Origin: Frankia alni ACN14a
Lineage (GTDB): Bacteria; Actinomycetota; Actinomycetes; Frankiales; Frankiaceae
DNA: 64,000 nucleotides
Assembly: GCF_000058485.1 (NCBI RefSeq)
Contig: NC_008278.1
Span: 2,536,962-2,600,961 of the forward strand
Direction: 5' to 3'
The position numbers and the translations under genes are program-made. The notes beneath the pieces were generated by a model, which saw only the letters and a program-made list of their open reading frames with translations, was not told the DNA's origin and did not search any database. Of this stretch, positions 1 through 11,179 are shown piece by piece (the first letter of the stretch is position 1; each line of letters starts with the position of its first letter).

Positions 1-1
1 G

Positions 2-1003
2 ACCACTGCGCCGCCCGACCCGATGCGGCTTGCCGTCGCGTTCGTCCACGAGGCGGCGCACAGCCGGCTGGAGATGCTGGGCGACATCACGCCGCTGGTC
101 CGGGCGGTCGAGGGCCCTCGGGTGCACTTCGCCCCCTGGCGTCCCGATCCCCGTCCGCTGGCCGCCGTCCTGCACGGCGCCTTCGCCTACTCCCGGATGG
201 CCGCCTTCTGGGCGGCCCGCTGGGCGCGTCCGCGGCGCGCCGGCGATCTGCAGGCGGCCTACGAGCTCGCCTGGTGCCGCGGCGCCCTGCGCCTGGCGCT
301 GCCGGTACTACGCGCGGCCGGTGGGCTCACCGCGGCCGGTGACCACCTGGTCGCCGCGATGGAGGCCGACTGTGACGTCTGGGACCGCGTCGAGTTGCCG
401 CCCGCGCTGACCTGCGCCGCCCGGCGCGTGCTGCGCGACGTCTGCGTGGTCTGGCGGCTGCGCAACATGCGCCCGGACGCCGATCACATCGCCGGTTGGG
501 CGCGGGACTGGCTGGCCGGCCGACCCTGCGGGCGCCCGGTGCCGCCGCGCGGCCGGGTGGAGTCCCCGCGCGAGCCGTATCCGGTGCACCGCCACGCCCG
601 GCAACTGCTCACCGCTCTGGCTTTCGTCCCGCCCCGCCTCGGTGGGCCTGCGCCCTGCGCAGCCACGGCCGGGGATCTGGCGGCCGTCGCCGGTGACACC
701 ACCCGCGCGGCGGTTGAGTTCCGCCGGGAGCTGCGCGAGCGGCCGGGACGGGTGGAGTCCTTCGCCGGGCTGGCGCTGATCCACGCCGCCCGGGTCGGCG
801 GCGGGCTGGAGCGACGGATCTGCCTCGACCATCCCGAGGCGGTGCTGGCGCTCGGCGAGCGGATCCGTGCCGTCACCGGGCGCACCCCCGACCTGCCCGT
901 CCTCACGGCCTGGATCGCCGCCGGCCCCGCCGCGAACCCCGGTCGGCCGGTCGGGCGCATGGTCACCCGCGTGCAGCGAGTACCCGCCGCAGCCACCTGC
1001 TGA
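2..1003 (+). CDS. aKG-HExxH-type (HEXXH-motif) protein, C-terminal part, cut by window edge
   Basis: The reading frame is open to the left edge, so the ATG at 23 need not be the start; 333 residues are visible. A metal-binding HExxH motif (HEAAH) lies near the visible N-terminus, followed about 25 residues later by the family hallmark APWRPDPRP and then an FW segment. This pattern fits the HEXXH-motif family now called aKG-HExxH-type peptide beta-hydroxylases. That domain occurs alone or as the C-terminal part of FxsB-type radical-SAM maturases. The protein may therefore modify a ribosomal peptide, but whether a radical-SAM domain precedes it cannot be seen, and no precursor peptide is visible downstream. 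The N-terminus lies outside the window. Confidence 0.7.
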   Translation, partial: TTAPPDPMRLAVAFVHEAAHSRLEMLGDITPLVRAVEGPRVHFAPWRPDPRPLAAVLHGAFAYSRMAAFWAARWARPRRAGDLQAAYELAWCRGALRLALPVLRAAGGLTAAGDHLVAAMEADCDVWDRVELPPALTCAARRVLRDVCVVWRLRNMRPDADHIAGWARDWLAGRPCGRPVPPRGRVESPREPYPVHRHARQLLTALAFVPPRLGGPAPCAATAGDLAAVAGDTTRAAVEFRRELRERPGRVESFAGLALIHAARVGGGLERRICLDHPEAVLALGERIRAVTGRTPDLPVLTAWIAAGPAANPGRPVGRMVTRVQRVPAAATC

Positions 1004-1047
1004 CAGCGGCGAGGAGGTCCCTCACCGCGTCGCTGTCACGGACAGCG
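1001..1047 (+). terminator. Overlapping alternative hairpins after the HEXXH gene
   Basis: TGACAGCG at 1001-1008, which includes the stop codon, pairs with CGCTGTCA at 1031-1038. CGCTGTC at 1031-1037 also pairs with GACAGCG at 1041-1047 across a 3-base loop. The two stems share a strand and exclude each other. The tight second stem fits a GC-rich terminator, although no T-run follows. Confidence 0.4.
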
Positions 1048-1075
1048 TCTGACCTATGGCCTTCTGCATCCCAAT

Positions 1076-1094
1076 CTTCTACGGTTGGTAGAAG
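1076..1094. promoter_or_regulatory. 19-bp perfect inverted repeat (candidate operator) before FAD monooxygenase
   Basis: Arms CTTCTAC and GTAGAAG, 7 bp each and separated by ggttg, end 20 bases before the chosen ATG of the monooxygenase. Size, symmetry and position are typical of a repressor operator (TetR or MarR type). No regulator gene is adjacent on that side, so the ligand and protein are unknown. Confidence 0.45.
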
Positions 1095-1114
1095 TCGAGG
1101 CTGAGGGGTGCGCG

Positions 1115-2782
1115 ATGGCAGCGGACGCGACGCTGGATGTGCAGGATGAGGTGAACGTGCTGGATGTGCTGGTGGTCGGGTACGGGCCGGTCGGCGCGGT
1201 GCTGGCGGCGATGCTCGGCCGGCGAGGCCTGTCGGTCGGCGTCGTGGATCCGCAGAAGGAACCCTTCCCGCTGCCCCGGGCGGTGGGCCTCGACGAGGAG
1301 ACGCTGCGGCTGCTGGTCGGGCTGCCCGGCCTGGCCGGCCTCCTCGACCGGGTGCACGCCAGCGGCCGCAGCGCCATCCTCGGGCCGAACCGGCGGGTGC
1401 TCATCGAGCTCGGCCTCGGGGACAGCGAGCTCGGCACCCCGGTCGCGGCGTTCTTCCACCAGCCGTCGTTCGAGCGTGACCTGCGCGCCGGCATCGCCAC
1501 CCTGCCCGGCGTCACCGTGCACCTCGGCCGGTCGGTGACGGCGCTGCACCAGGACGGCGAGCCGGCGGCCGCGGGCGGCTCAGGCGGCTCAGGCGGCTCG
1601 GACGGCTCGGACGGCTCGGGCGCACCGGACGGCCCGGTCGTCGCGGAGCTGGACGACGGCAGCCGGCTGCGGGCCCGCTGGGTGGTCGGCTGTGACGGCG
1701 CCTCGAGCTCGGTGCGCGCCATGCTCGGCGTCGACTACGCCGGGTCGACCTTCACCCAGCCCTGGCTGGTCGTGGACGTCGAGACGCCGACGCCGCTGGC
1801 ACACCTGCCGTACTTCTCGTTCGTCTGCGACCCGCGGCGCCCCGCGGTGACCATGCCGATGCCCGGCGGCCACCGCTGGGAGTGGATGCTGCTGCCCGGG
1901 GAGGACCCGGCGCGGATGGCGCAGGCCGACGGCGTCCGCGCGCTGCTGAGCGACTGGGTGGACCCGGACTCGGTGCGGGTCGTACGCACCGCCGTCTACA
2001 CCTTCCACGCCCGCGCGGCAGCACGCTGGCGGGTCGGCCGGATCCTGCTCGCCGGGGACGCCGCGCACAGCATGCCGCCGTTCGCCGGCCAGGGCCTCGG
2101 CGCCGGGCTGCGCGACGCCGCCGCGCTGTCCTGGCGGCTCGCCGAGGTCGTCGGCGGGCTCGCCGGCGAGGACCTGCTCGACGACTACGAGCGTGAACGC
2201 CGCCCGCACGTCCAGGCGATGACGTCCGCGGCGCTGCGGGTCGGCCGAGTCGTGCAGACGACGAACCCGCGGCTGTCCCGACTCACCCGGTCCGTGCTGG
2301 TCACCCTCGACCACGCTCCCGGCCTGCGCCGTGCGCTGCGGGGCGGCGCGGCCCGACCGCGGCCGCGGCTGCCCCGCGGCGTCGCCGGCAGCCGTCCCGC
2401 CGCCGGACGGATCCTGCCGAACCCGCGGCTGCGCACCCTCGGCGGCCACATCGTCCGCCTCGACGACCTGCTCACCGACGCCTGGACCCTGATCGGCCAC
2501 GGGATCGACCCGACCGCCGACATGGACCCCGCCGCGCGGGACTGGGTCGACCGGCGGGCCGCCACCGCGCTCACCGTCGTCGCCCCCGGCGGTCTGCGGG
2601 CCGTCAGCGACGTCTCCTGCCCGGCGGTCGAGGACCTCGACGGCACGCTGCTGCACGCGCTGCGCACCCGCCGCCCGCTGCCGATCGCCCTCGTCCGCCC
2701 CGACCGCTACTTCGCCGGCCTGGTGGCCGCCCCGTTGCTGGGTTCCGACCTGCTCGACCCCGCCGGCCACCTCCGACCCTGA
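1115..2782 (+). CDS. FAD-dependent aromatic-ring monooxygenase (MhpA/PheA-like)
   Basis: A 555-residue flavoprotein monooxygenase. It has the N-terminal Rossmann motif (GYGPVG), the DG motif (GCDGASSSVR, residues about 195-205), and the second FAD motif (GDAAHSMPPFAGQGLGAG, residues about 310-330). This fits the group A hydroxylases of phenolic or polyketide substrates, closest in character to 3-(3-hydroxyphenyl)propionate hydroxylase. The ATG at 1115 is preferred over an upstream TTG because GAGGGG sits six bases before it. A Gly/Ser/Asp stretch encoded by 9-bp DNA repeats (1574-1620) lies in a loop of the substrate domain. The natural substrate is not indicated by the neighbours. Confidence 0.8.
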   Translation: MAADATLDVQDEVNVLDVLVVGYGPVGAVLAAMLGRRGLSVGVVDPQKEPFPLPRAVGLDEETLRLLVGLPGLAGLLDRVHASGRSAILGPNRRVLIELGLGDSELGTPVAAFFHQPSFERDLRAGIATLPGVTVHLGRSVTALHQDGEPAAAGGSGGSGGSDGSDGSGAPDGPVVAELDDGSRLRARWVVGCDGASSSVRAMLGVDYAGSTFTQPWLVVDVETPTPLAHLPYFSFVCDPRRPAVTMPMPGGHRWEWMLLPGEDPARMAQADGVRALLSDWVDPDSVRVVRTAVYTFHARAAARWRVGRILLAGDAAHSMPPFAGQGLGAGLRDAAALSWRLAEVVGGLAGEDLLDDYERERRPHVQAMTSAALRVGRVVQTTNPRLSRLTRSVLVTLDHAPGLRRALRGGAARPRPRLPRGVAGSRPAAGRILPNPRLRTLGGHIVRLDDLLTDAWTLIGHGIDPTADMDPAARDWVDRRAATALTVVAPGGLRAVSDVSCPAVEDLDGTLLHALRTRRPLPIALVRPDRYFAGLVAAPLLGSDLLDPAGHLRP

Positions 2783-2858
2783 GCCGATTCCGGTGTTGCG
2801 CGCAGTCGCGCCCCGCGACCGGTTCTGTGTGTCGGTTCCGGCTCCGCCGCCGGTGATC

Positions 2859-2878
2859 CGCGGTTCCGCGCAACCGCG
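2859..2878 (+). terminator. Hairpin after FAD monooxygenase
   Basis: Arms CGCGGTT (2859-2865) and AACCGCG (2872-2878) with a 6-base loop lie in the 178-bp gap before the MerR gene. A GC-rich stem without a T-tract; terminator role inferred from position. Confidence 0.35.
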
Positions 2879-2923
2879 TCGACCCGGGCCGGCGCCGACG
2901 TCCTGCGCTCACCTGCGGGGGCT

Positions 2924-2961
2924 TTGACTTGGAGTGCGCTCCAGGTCCTAGCGTGGACTCA
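2924..2961 (+). promoter_or_regulatory. MerR-type promoter with 19-bp spacer; predicted leaderless start
   Basis: A -35 box TTGACT (2924-2929) and -10 box TAGCGT (2949-2954) are separated by 19 bp, the overlong spacing that MerR regulators correct by DNA distortion. The spacer holds the palindrome TGGAGTGCGCTCCA (2930-2943). Transcription would begin about seven bases after the -10, at the A of the ATG at 2961, so the mRNA is probably leaderless. Confidence 0.75.
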
Positions 2962-3652
2962 TGGCCACGCTCGAAGCACCCGCGACGACGTCCAGCCCGA
3001 CCATCGCACCCCGACAGGCACCGCCCCGCCAGACACCGCCCCGCGAGGCATCGAACCGACAGGCATCGAACCGACAGGCATCGAACCGACAGGCACCGAA
3101 CCGCCAGGCATCGAACCGCCAGGCGTCGGCGCGTCCGGCGTCGTCACCGCAGGCTCCGCTTCGCCAGGTGTCGCCGTGCGCGGTCCCGCCGAGATCCGAA
3201 CCGGTGGGCGTCGTCGGGGTGGATGACCCGGTTCACGCCTCCTGCGGGGAGCCGGTGGTCGACCCGCTGGCGGGCGAGGACTGCGCCGGCACGCTGACGA
3301 TCGCCGAGGCCGCCGCGGCCACCGGCGTCAGCACCCACACGCTGCGCTACTACGAACGCGCCGGGCTGATGCGGGATCCGGTCGCCCGGGCCACCTCCCA
3401 GCACCGGCGTTACTCCGCCGACGACATCCGCTGGGTGACGTTCCTGACCCGGTTGCGGATGACCGGCATGCCGATCCGGGAGATGGCCCGCTACGCCCGG
3501 CTGGCCGGCGCGGGCGAGGGTAACGAGGCCGACCGCCTGGCGCTGCTCACCGAGCATCGGCGCCGGGTGCTGGAGCGCCTCGACGAGGTCCAGCGCAACC
3601 TCGCCGCCATCGACAAGAAGATCGCCGTCTACCAGGAGAGGATCGACCGCTG

Positions 3653-3653
<1 letters not shown>
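2961..3653 (+). CDS. MerR family transcriptional regulator with repeat-encoded N-terminal extension
   Basis: A 230-residue protein. The winged-helix MerR DNA-binding domain starts near residue 113 ([20 protein letters not shown]), much later than in ordinary MerR proteins, and is followed by a helical dimerisation segment. The first 110 residues are low complexity (Arg, Gln, Ala, Ser, Pro) and include five repeats of about RQASN encoded by five 15-bp DNA units at 3046-3120. The start is supported by the MerR-type promoter whose predicted start point coincides with the ATG. It overlaps the aldo-keto reductase gene (TGATG), so the two are translationally coupled. It is likely the autogenous activator of this pair. 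Confidence 0.85.
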
Positions 3654-5549
<1,896 letters not shown>

Positions 5550-5587
5550 CTTGGCTATTTTCCCGGATCCGGCCTGCTTGTCCCCTC

Positions 5588-5621
5588 CGGGGCCCGTCCG
5601 GACCAGGGCACCCGGGCCCCG
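5588..5621. repeat. Inverted repeat upstream of the degenerate response regulator
   Basis: Nine-base perfect arms CGGGGCCCG (5588-5596) and CGGGCCCCG (5613-5621) with a 16-base spacer lie 39-72 bases upstream of the regulator start. It could be an operator or part of the transcription boundary after cobN. Confidence 0.35.
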
Positions 5622-5726
5622 TCCGTGCCGGGAAACCAGGGCTGACAGGGCCCTCGACTGCTCCCGTCATGCCATTCGGCACATCCGACCGGTGGCCGAA
5701 CGGCCCCGGACGGGGGTACCGAAGGT

Positions 5727-5743
5727 CCGCCCGGCGCGGGCGG
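5727..5743 (-). terminator. Hairpin after cobN
   Basis: CCGCCCG and CGGGCGG with a 3-base loop lie 20 bases past the cobN stop codon on the minus strand. There is no T-run, but stem and position fit a GC-rich terminator. Confidence 0.4.
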
Positions 5744-5763
5744 CCCGGCCCGGCCCGAACGGG

Positions 5764-8700
5764 TCAGGTCGGCCCGGCGCCCGCGGAGCCGTCCTCCAGG
5801 TCGCCCTCGGTGCGAAGGTAGAGCTCCTGCAGGGCGTCGAGGGTGGCCGGCTCGGGATGCTGCCACAGGCCCCGGGCGGCGGCCTCCAGCAGCCGTTCGG
5901 TGATGCCGTGCAGCGCCCAGGGGTTGGACTCGGTGAAGAACTTCTGGCTGTCGGCGTCGAGGGCGTAGGTCGCGGCGAGCCGCTCGTACATCCAGTCGGC
6001 GACCACGCCGGCGGTGGCGTCGTAGCCGAACAGGTAGTCGACGGTGGCGGCCATCTCGAACGCGCCCTTGTAGCCGTGGCGGCGCATCGCCGCCAGCCAG
6101 CGGGGGTTCACCACCCGGGCGCGGAAGACCCGGGAGGTCTCCTCGGTCAGCGTCCGGGTGCGCACGGCCTCGGGCCGGGTGCTGTCGCCGATGTAGGCGG
6201 CGGGGGCCCGGCCGGTCAGGGCCCGCACCGTCGCGACCATCCCGCCGTGGTACTGGAAGTAGTCGTCGGAGTCGGCGATGTCGTGCTCGCGGGTGTCGAC
6301 GTTCTTCGCGGCCACCGCGATGCGCCGGTAGGCGGCCTCCATGTCCGCGCGGGCGGGGGCCCCGTCGACGCCGCGTCCGTAGGCGTAGCCGCCCCAGGTG
6401 GCGTAGACCTCGGCGAGGTCGGCGTCGTCGCGCCAGTTGCGGCTGTCGATCAGGGGCAGCAGGCCGGCGCCGTACGCCCCGGGCTTCGACCCGAAGATGC
6501 GCAGCGTCGCCCGCCGCTCGTCGCCGTGGGTCGCCAGGTCCGCGCGGGCGTGGGCGCGGACGTGGTTGTCCTCGTCGGGTTCGTCGAGGCCGGCGGCCAT
6601 CCGCACCGCGTCGTCGAGCATCGCGACCACGTGCGGGAACGCGTCGCGGAAGAAGCCGCTGATGCGCACGGTCACGTCGATACGGGGACGGCCGAGCTCG
6701 GCCAGGCCGATCGGTTCCAGCCCGCTGACGCGGCGCGACGCGTCGTCCCAGACGGGCCGGATGCCGAGCAGGGCGAGGACCTCGGCGACGTCGTCGCCGG
6801 ACGTGCGCATCGCGCTGGTGCCCCAGACGGACAGCCCGACGGACCGCGGCCAGTCGCCGGTGTCGGCCCGGTAGCGCTCCAGCAGCGACGTCGCCATCGC
6901 CTGGCCGGTCTCCCACGCCAACCGGCTGGGGACCGCCTTCGGGTCGACGGAGTAGAAGTTGCGGCCGGTGGGCAGCACGTTGACCAGGCCACGCAGGGGG
7001 GAGCCGCTGGGGCCGGCCGGGACGTAGCCGCCGTCGAGGGCGTGCAGGACGCTGGCGACCTCGTCGGTGGTCCGCGCGAGGCGCGGCACGATCTCGGTGG
7101 CGGCGAAGCGCAGCACCGCCCCGACCGCCTCCCGCCGCAGGTCCGCGGGCGGTTGCGGTTCCTCCCCGGCGCTTGCTGGCGCCGCCGGCAGGACGGCGCC
7201 GAGGACGGCGTCGAGGGCGGCGCCGACGGCGGCGGGCTCCCAGGCGCGGTCCTCCATCGCGGTGACCAGGGCGAGGGCGGTCCGTTCGGCGGCGTCGACG
7301 TCGACGCGGGCGGCGGTGTCGTCCTCGGCGAGGCCCAGGGCCTCGCGCAGCCCCGGCAGCGTCCGCTGGCCGCCCCACATCTGGCGGGCCCGCAGCATGG
7401 CGAGAACGAGGTTGATCCGCGCCTCGCCGGCCGGGGCGACGCCGAGCACGTGCAGGCCGTCGCGGATCTGCGCGTCCTTGACCTCGCACAGCCAGCCGTC
7501 GACGTGCAGCAGGAAGTCGTCGAACTCGGCGTCGTGCGGCCGGTCGGCGAGGCCCAGGTCGTGGTCGAGGCGGGCGGCCTGGATGAGGGTCCAGATCTGG
7601 GCGCGGATCGCCGGCAGCTTCGCCGGGTCCATCGCCGCGATCGAGGCGTGCTCGTCGAGGAGCTGCTCCAGGCGGGCCAGGTCGCCGTAGCTTTCGGCCC
7701 GCGCCATCGGCGGGACGAGATGGTCGACCAGGGTGGCGTGCGCCCGTCGCTTGGCCTGCGTGCCCTCGCCGGGGTCGTTGACGAGGAACGGGTAGATCAG
7801 CGGCAGGTCGCCGAGGGCCGCGTCCGTCGGGCAGGACGCGCTCATCCCCACCGTCTTGCCGGGCAGCCACTCCAGCGTCCCGTGCTTGCCGAGGTGGACG
7901 ACGGCGTGCGCGCCGAACCCGCCGGCCGTCGCCGGGGCGGCCAGCCAGCGGTAGGCGGCCAGGTAGTGGTGGCTGGGCGCCAGGTCCGGGTCGTGGTAGA
8001 TCGCCACCGGGTTCTCCCCGAAGCCGCGCGGCGGCTGGACCAGCAGCACGACGTTGCCGGCCCGCAGCGCGGCGAGGACGATCTCGCCGTCGGGGTCGCG
8101 GGTGCGGTCGACGTACAGCTCGCCTGGCGGCGGTCCCCAGTGCCGCTCGACGCCGGCCCGCAGGTCGGCGGGCAGCGTGTCGTACCAGGCCCGGTAGGCG
8201 GCCGCGGAGATCCGCACGGGGTTGCCGGCGAGCTGCGCCGCGGTGAGCCACGCCGGGTCCTGCCCGCCCGCGGCGATGATCGCGTGGATGAGGGCGTCGC
8301 CGTCCTGCGCGGCGACTCCCGGCAGGGCGTCCGGGCCGTCGGCGGGGCCGATGTCGTACCCGGCGGCGCGCATCTCGCGCAGCAGCCGCACGGTGCTCGC
8401 CGGGGTGTCGAGGCCCACCGCGTTGCCGATCCGGGAGTGCTTCGTCGGGTACGCCGACAGCATCAGCGCGACGCGGCGCCCGGCGGGCGCGACGTGCCGC
8501 AGCCGGCCGTGCGCCACCGCGATGCCGGCGACCCGGTCGGCTCGCTCGGGATCGGCGACGTAGCTGGTCAGCCCGTCGGGGTCGACCTCCTTGAAGGAGA
8601 ACGGCACGGTGATCAGACGGCCGTCGAACTCGGGGATCGCGACCTGGGTGGCGGCGTCCAGCGGCGACAGCCCGTCGTCGGAGTCCGCCCACGCCGCCCG

Positions 8701-9567
8701 CCCGCCGGTCAGGCACAGCCCCTGCAGGATCGGGATGTCCAGCGCGGCCAGCGCCCCGACGTCCCACGCCTCGTCGTCCCCGCCGGCGGCCGCCCGGGCG
8801 GGCTGGCTGCCGCCCGCGGCGAGCACCGTGACGACGAGGGCGTCGGCCCGGCCGAGCGTGGCGAGCAGGTCCGGCTCGGCGGTGCGCAGCGACGCGCAGT
8901 GCACCGCCAGCGCCGTGCCGCCGGCCCGCTCGACCGCGGCGCACAGCTCCTCGACGAACGCCGTGTTGCCGGCGACGTGATGTGCCCGGTAGTACAACAC
9001 CCCGATCACCGGGCCGGCCTGGCCGGCCGCGGACGGCCGAGCCGCGGCGGCGGGCCGGTCGAGCACGCCCCAGGCCGGGGTGGTGACCGGCGGGGCGAAC
9101 CCGCCGCCGGTGAGCAGCAGGGTGTCGGCGAGGAAGCGGTGCAGCTCGCCGAGGTTGGCCGGCCCGCCCTCGGCGAGGTAGGCATGCGCCTCGGCGCAGA
9201 TCCCCGCCGGCACCGTGGAGATGGCCATGAGCTCCGCGTCCGGGGCCCGCTCGCCGCCGAGGACGACCACCGGCCGCGGCCCGGCGAGCAGCCTGGCCAG
9301 GCCCTCCTCCCACATCCGCCGCCCGCCGAGGATGCGCACGACGACCACGTCGACGCCGTCGGTCAGCGCGTCGAGGGCGGTGGCGCCGGCGGCGTCGGTG
9401 ACGTCGAGACGGGCCGGGTTGCCGAGCCGGTAGCGGGCGCCGCTCGCCCGCGCGGAGAGCAGGTCGGTGTCCGACGTCGACAGCAGCAGGACGACGGCGT
9501 CGAACTCGCCCTCGGCGGACCCGCCCGCGGCGGTGGACTCGGACGGCGTGCTGGACGCAGAGGTCAC
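5764..9567 (-). CDS. cobN: Cobaltochelatase subunit CobN
   Basis: A 1267-residue large subunit of the ATP-dependent cobalt chelatase, which inserts cobalt into hydrogenobyrinic acid a,c-diamide in aerobic B12 synthesis. Length and motifs match CobN/BchH/ChlH proteins (for example HLGKHGTLEWLPGK, ESNPWALHGITERLLEA). The start is GTG at 9567, preceded by GGAAAGG. The longer upstream frame would overlap the divergent cobG promoter and is unlikely. The gene is divergent from cobG with a 151-bp gap. The small chelatase subunits (CobS/CobT or ChlI/ChlD type) are not in this window. Confidence 0.95.
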   Translation of the reverse strand: MTSASSTPSESTAAGGSAEGEFDAVVLLLSTSDTDLLSARASGARYRLGNPARLDVTDAAGATALDALTDGVDVVVVRILGGRRMWEEGLARLLAGPRPVVVLGGERAPDAELMAISTVPAGICAEAHAYLAEGGPANLGELHRFLADTLLLTGGGFAPPVTTPAWGVLDRPAAAARPSAAGQAGPVIGVLYYRAHHVAGNTAFVEELCAAVERAGGTALAVHCASLRTAEPDLLATLGRADALVVTVLAAGGSQPARAAAGGDDEAWDVGALAALDIPILQGLCLTGGRAAWADSDDGLSPLDAATQVAIPEFDGRLITVPFSFKEVDPDGLTSYVADPERADRVAGIAVAHGRLRHVAPAGRRVALMLSAYPTKHSRIGNAVGLDTPASTVRLLREMRAAGYDIGPADGPDALPGVAAQDGDALIHAIIAAGGQDPAWLTAAQLAGNPVRISAAAYRAWYDTLPADLRAGVERHWGPPPGELYVDRTRDPDGEIVLAALRAGNVVLLVQPPRGFGENPVAIYHDPDLAPSHHYLAAYRWLAAPATAGGFGAHAVVHLGKHGTLEWLPGKTVGMSASCPTDAALGDLPLIYPFLVNDPGEGTQAKRRAHATLVDHLVPPMARAESYGDLARLEQLLDEHASIAAMDPAKLPAIRAQIWTLIQAARLDHDLGLADRPHDAEFDDFLLHVDGWLCEVKDAQIRDGLHVLGVAPAGEARINLVLAMLRARQMWGGQRTLPGLREALGLAEDDTAARVDVDAAERTALALVTAMEDRAWEPAAVGAALDAVLGAVLPAAPASAGEEPQPPADLRREAVGAVLRFAATEIVPRLARTTDEVASVLHALDGGYVPAGPSGSPLRGLVNVLPTGRNFYSVDPKAVPSRLAWETGQAMATSLLERYRADTGDWPRSVGLSVWGTSAMRTSGDDVAEVLALLGIRPVWDDASRRVSGLEPIGLAELGRPRIDVTVRISGFFRDAFPHVVAMLDDAVRMAAGLDEPDEDNHVRAHARADLATHGDERRATLRIFGSKPGAYGAGLLPLIDSRNWRDDADLAEVYATWGGYAYGRGVDGAPARADMEAAYRRIAVAAKNVDTREHDIADSDDYFQYHGGMVATVRALTGRAPAAYIGDSTRPEAVRTRTLTEETSRVFRARVVNPRWLAAMRRHGYKGAFEMAATVDYLFGYDATAGVVADWMYERLAATYALDADSQKFFTESNPWALHGITERLLEAAARGLWQHPEPATLDALQELYLRTEGDLEDGSAGAGPT

Positions 9568-9682
9568 GGTGCTGCCTTTCCCGGGCTTCCTCGCCGTGTG
9601 CCGCTCGTGGGTGCCTCACGATGGCAGAACGGCCGCCGGGTATGTCAAGCGCTGTGCCGATACCGTCACGACCGACGATCAA

Positions 9683-9721
9683 CCGACAGGGGCCGAGTGG
9701 GGCACGTATGCTCCGCCGGTG
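9683..9721 (+). promoter_or_regulatory. Candidate cobG promoter, leaderless
   Basis: A -10-like TATGCT (9707-9712) lies six bases before the GTG at 9719, and a weak -35-like CCGACA (9683-9688) lies 18 bp further upstream. The start point would coincide with the GTG, which supports that start for cobG. I saw no cobalamin riboswitch in the 151-bp cobN-cobG gap. Confidence 0.45.
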
Positions 9722-11179
9722 TCCACCAGCCCGCGGGAGCGCGTCCGCGACGCGTGCCCCGGCGTGCTGCGGACCCATCCGGCGGCGGACGGCGCGCTGG
9801 CCCGGCTGCGCATCCCCGGCGGAGCCCTCGACGGCGCCGCGGCCCGAATGCTCGCCGCGTGCGCCCGGGACGTCGCCGACGGCCACCTCGAGCTGACCTC
9901 CCGCGGAAACGTGCAGCTTCGCGGGCTCGCCGACGGCGCCGCCGCGGTGCTCGCCGCCCGGGCGCGGTCGGTCGGGCTGCTGCCGTCGGCCACCCACGAG
10001 CGGATCCGCAACATCGTCGGCTCCCCGCTGTCCGGGCGCGCCGGCAGGGGCGTCCGCGACATCGCCCCGCTCGTCGACGCGCTCGACCGCGGGCTGTGCG
10101 CCGACCCGACACTCGCCGAGCTACCTGGCCGCATGCTGTTCGCCGTCGACGACGGCAGCGGCGACCTGGCCGGCCTGCCCGCCGACTTCACCCTGCGGGC
10201 CGAGCCGGCGGGGCAGACCCTGCTGCTCGTCGCGGGCGAGGCGGCCGCGCTGCGGCTGGCGCAGAGCGCCGCCATACCCGCGCTGCTCGCCGCCGCCCGG
10301 GCCTTCCTCGACCTGCGCGCCGCCGGGGGCGCCGCGACCGCCGCCTGGCGGGTCGCGGAGCTGCCCGCCGGGCGCGACCGCCTGCTCGCCGCAGCCGCAG
10401 CCGCAGCCGCAGCCGTCGACGCCTCTGTTGACGCCGACGCCGACGCGCAGGTCCCGCCCGCCGCCGCGCCCGGCGAGGCCGCCGGCTCGCTCGCCGACGA
10501 CGGCGGACCGCCGGGCGCCCGGCCGGGTCGGCACCGCCAGCGCGACGGCCGGTGGGCGCTGACGGCGCTGGTTCCACTCGGGCGTCTGCACGCCGACCAG
10601 CTGGATCTGCTCGCAACGATCGCCGACGCCGACGGTGACGGCCGGGTGGTGGTGACGCCGTGGCGGTCGGTCGTGCTGCGCGACCTCGACGCCGCGGCGG
10701 TGGCACCGGTCCTGGCGCGGCTGGCGGCTGCGGGGCTCGTCGTCGACGCGGACTCGGACTGGGTCGGGGTCACGAGCTGCGCCGGGCGGCCGGGCTGCGC
10801 CAAGGCGTTCGCCGACGTCCGCCGCGACGCCGGCCGATCGGCGGGGGCGGGTGGTGCCCCGGGCCGGGCCGGTCCGCCGGGCGGCGGCTCACGGCACCGC
10901 CGGGATCGGCTGCCCGTGCACTGGTCGGGCTGCGCCCGCCGGTGCGGCCAGCCGGCCGGCGAGGTCGTCGAGGTCGTCGCCGACGCCACCGGTTACCGGG
11001 TTCGCCGCGGCGCCGGAAGTGGCGCCCTGATGCCGTGGTCATCGGGCGGCGCACTGCCCGCAGAGGTGGCGGGCGAGGTGTCGGCCGTCGGCTGGGACGC
11101 GCTCATCGACGCGGTGGCGGCGCAGCGCTCGGTTGCCCGCGCGGGTCGGGATGGACGGGAGGCTGGCACATGGAGGTGA
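9719..11179 (+). CDS. cobG: Precorrin-3B synthase CobG
   Basis: A 486-residue enzyme from the GTG start. It belongs to the nitrite/sulfite-reductase half-repeat family and converts precorrin-3A to precorrin-3B with oxygen. The Fe-S/siroheme cysteine signature is visible as SCAGRPGC followed about 45 residues later by SGCARRCG, and [13 protein letters not shown] is the typical N-terminal segment. An alternative upstream reading frame would run into cobN and lacks support. An Ala/Asp-rich insertion (DNA about 10389-10450) separates the two halves. The gene overlaps cobH by 10 bases. It indicates the aerobic, oxygen-dependent corrin pathway. Confidence 0.85.
   Translation: MSTSPRERVRDACPGVLRTHPAADGALARLRIPGGALDGAAARMLAACARDVADGHLELTSRGNVQLRGLADGAAAVLAARARSVGLLPSATHERIRNIVGSPLSGRAGRGVRDIAPLVDALDRGLCADPTLAELPGRMLFAVDDGSGDLAGLPADFTLRAEPAGQTLLLVAGEAAALRLAQSAAIPALLAAARAFLDLRAAGGAATAAWRVAELPAGRDRLLAAAAAAAAAVDASVDADADAQVPPAAAPGEAAGSLADDGGPPGARPGRHRQRDGRWALTALVPLGRLHADQLDLLATIADADGDGRVVVTPWRSVVLRDLDAAAVAPVLARLAAAGLVVDADSDWVGVTSCAGRPGCAKAFADVRRDAGRSAGAGGAPGRAGPPGGGSRHRRDRLPVHWSGCARRCGQPAGEVVEVVADATGYRVRRGAGSGALMPWSSGGALPAEVAGEVSAVGWDALIDAVAAQRSVARAGRDGREAGTWR

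Noticed and set aside
2924-3226. A 100-codon frame with GIEPT repeats
   Set aside because: It is another reading frame of the 15-bp repeats in the MerR gene and starts inside the promoter.
5555-9997. A 1480-codon minus frame overlapping cobN
   Set aside because: It is an out-of-frame shadow of cobN, rich in Arg/Pro/Gly and lacking family motifs.
5551-10431. A 1626-codon open frame on the plus strand opposite cobN
   Set aside because: It is antisense to the clearly conserved cobN; the product is repetitive Gly/Ala/Arg/Asp/Val without domains, as expected in very high-GC DNA.
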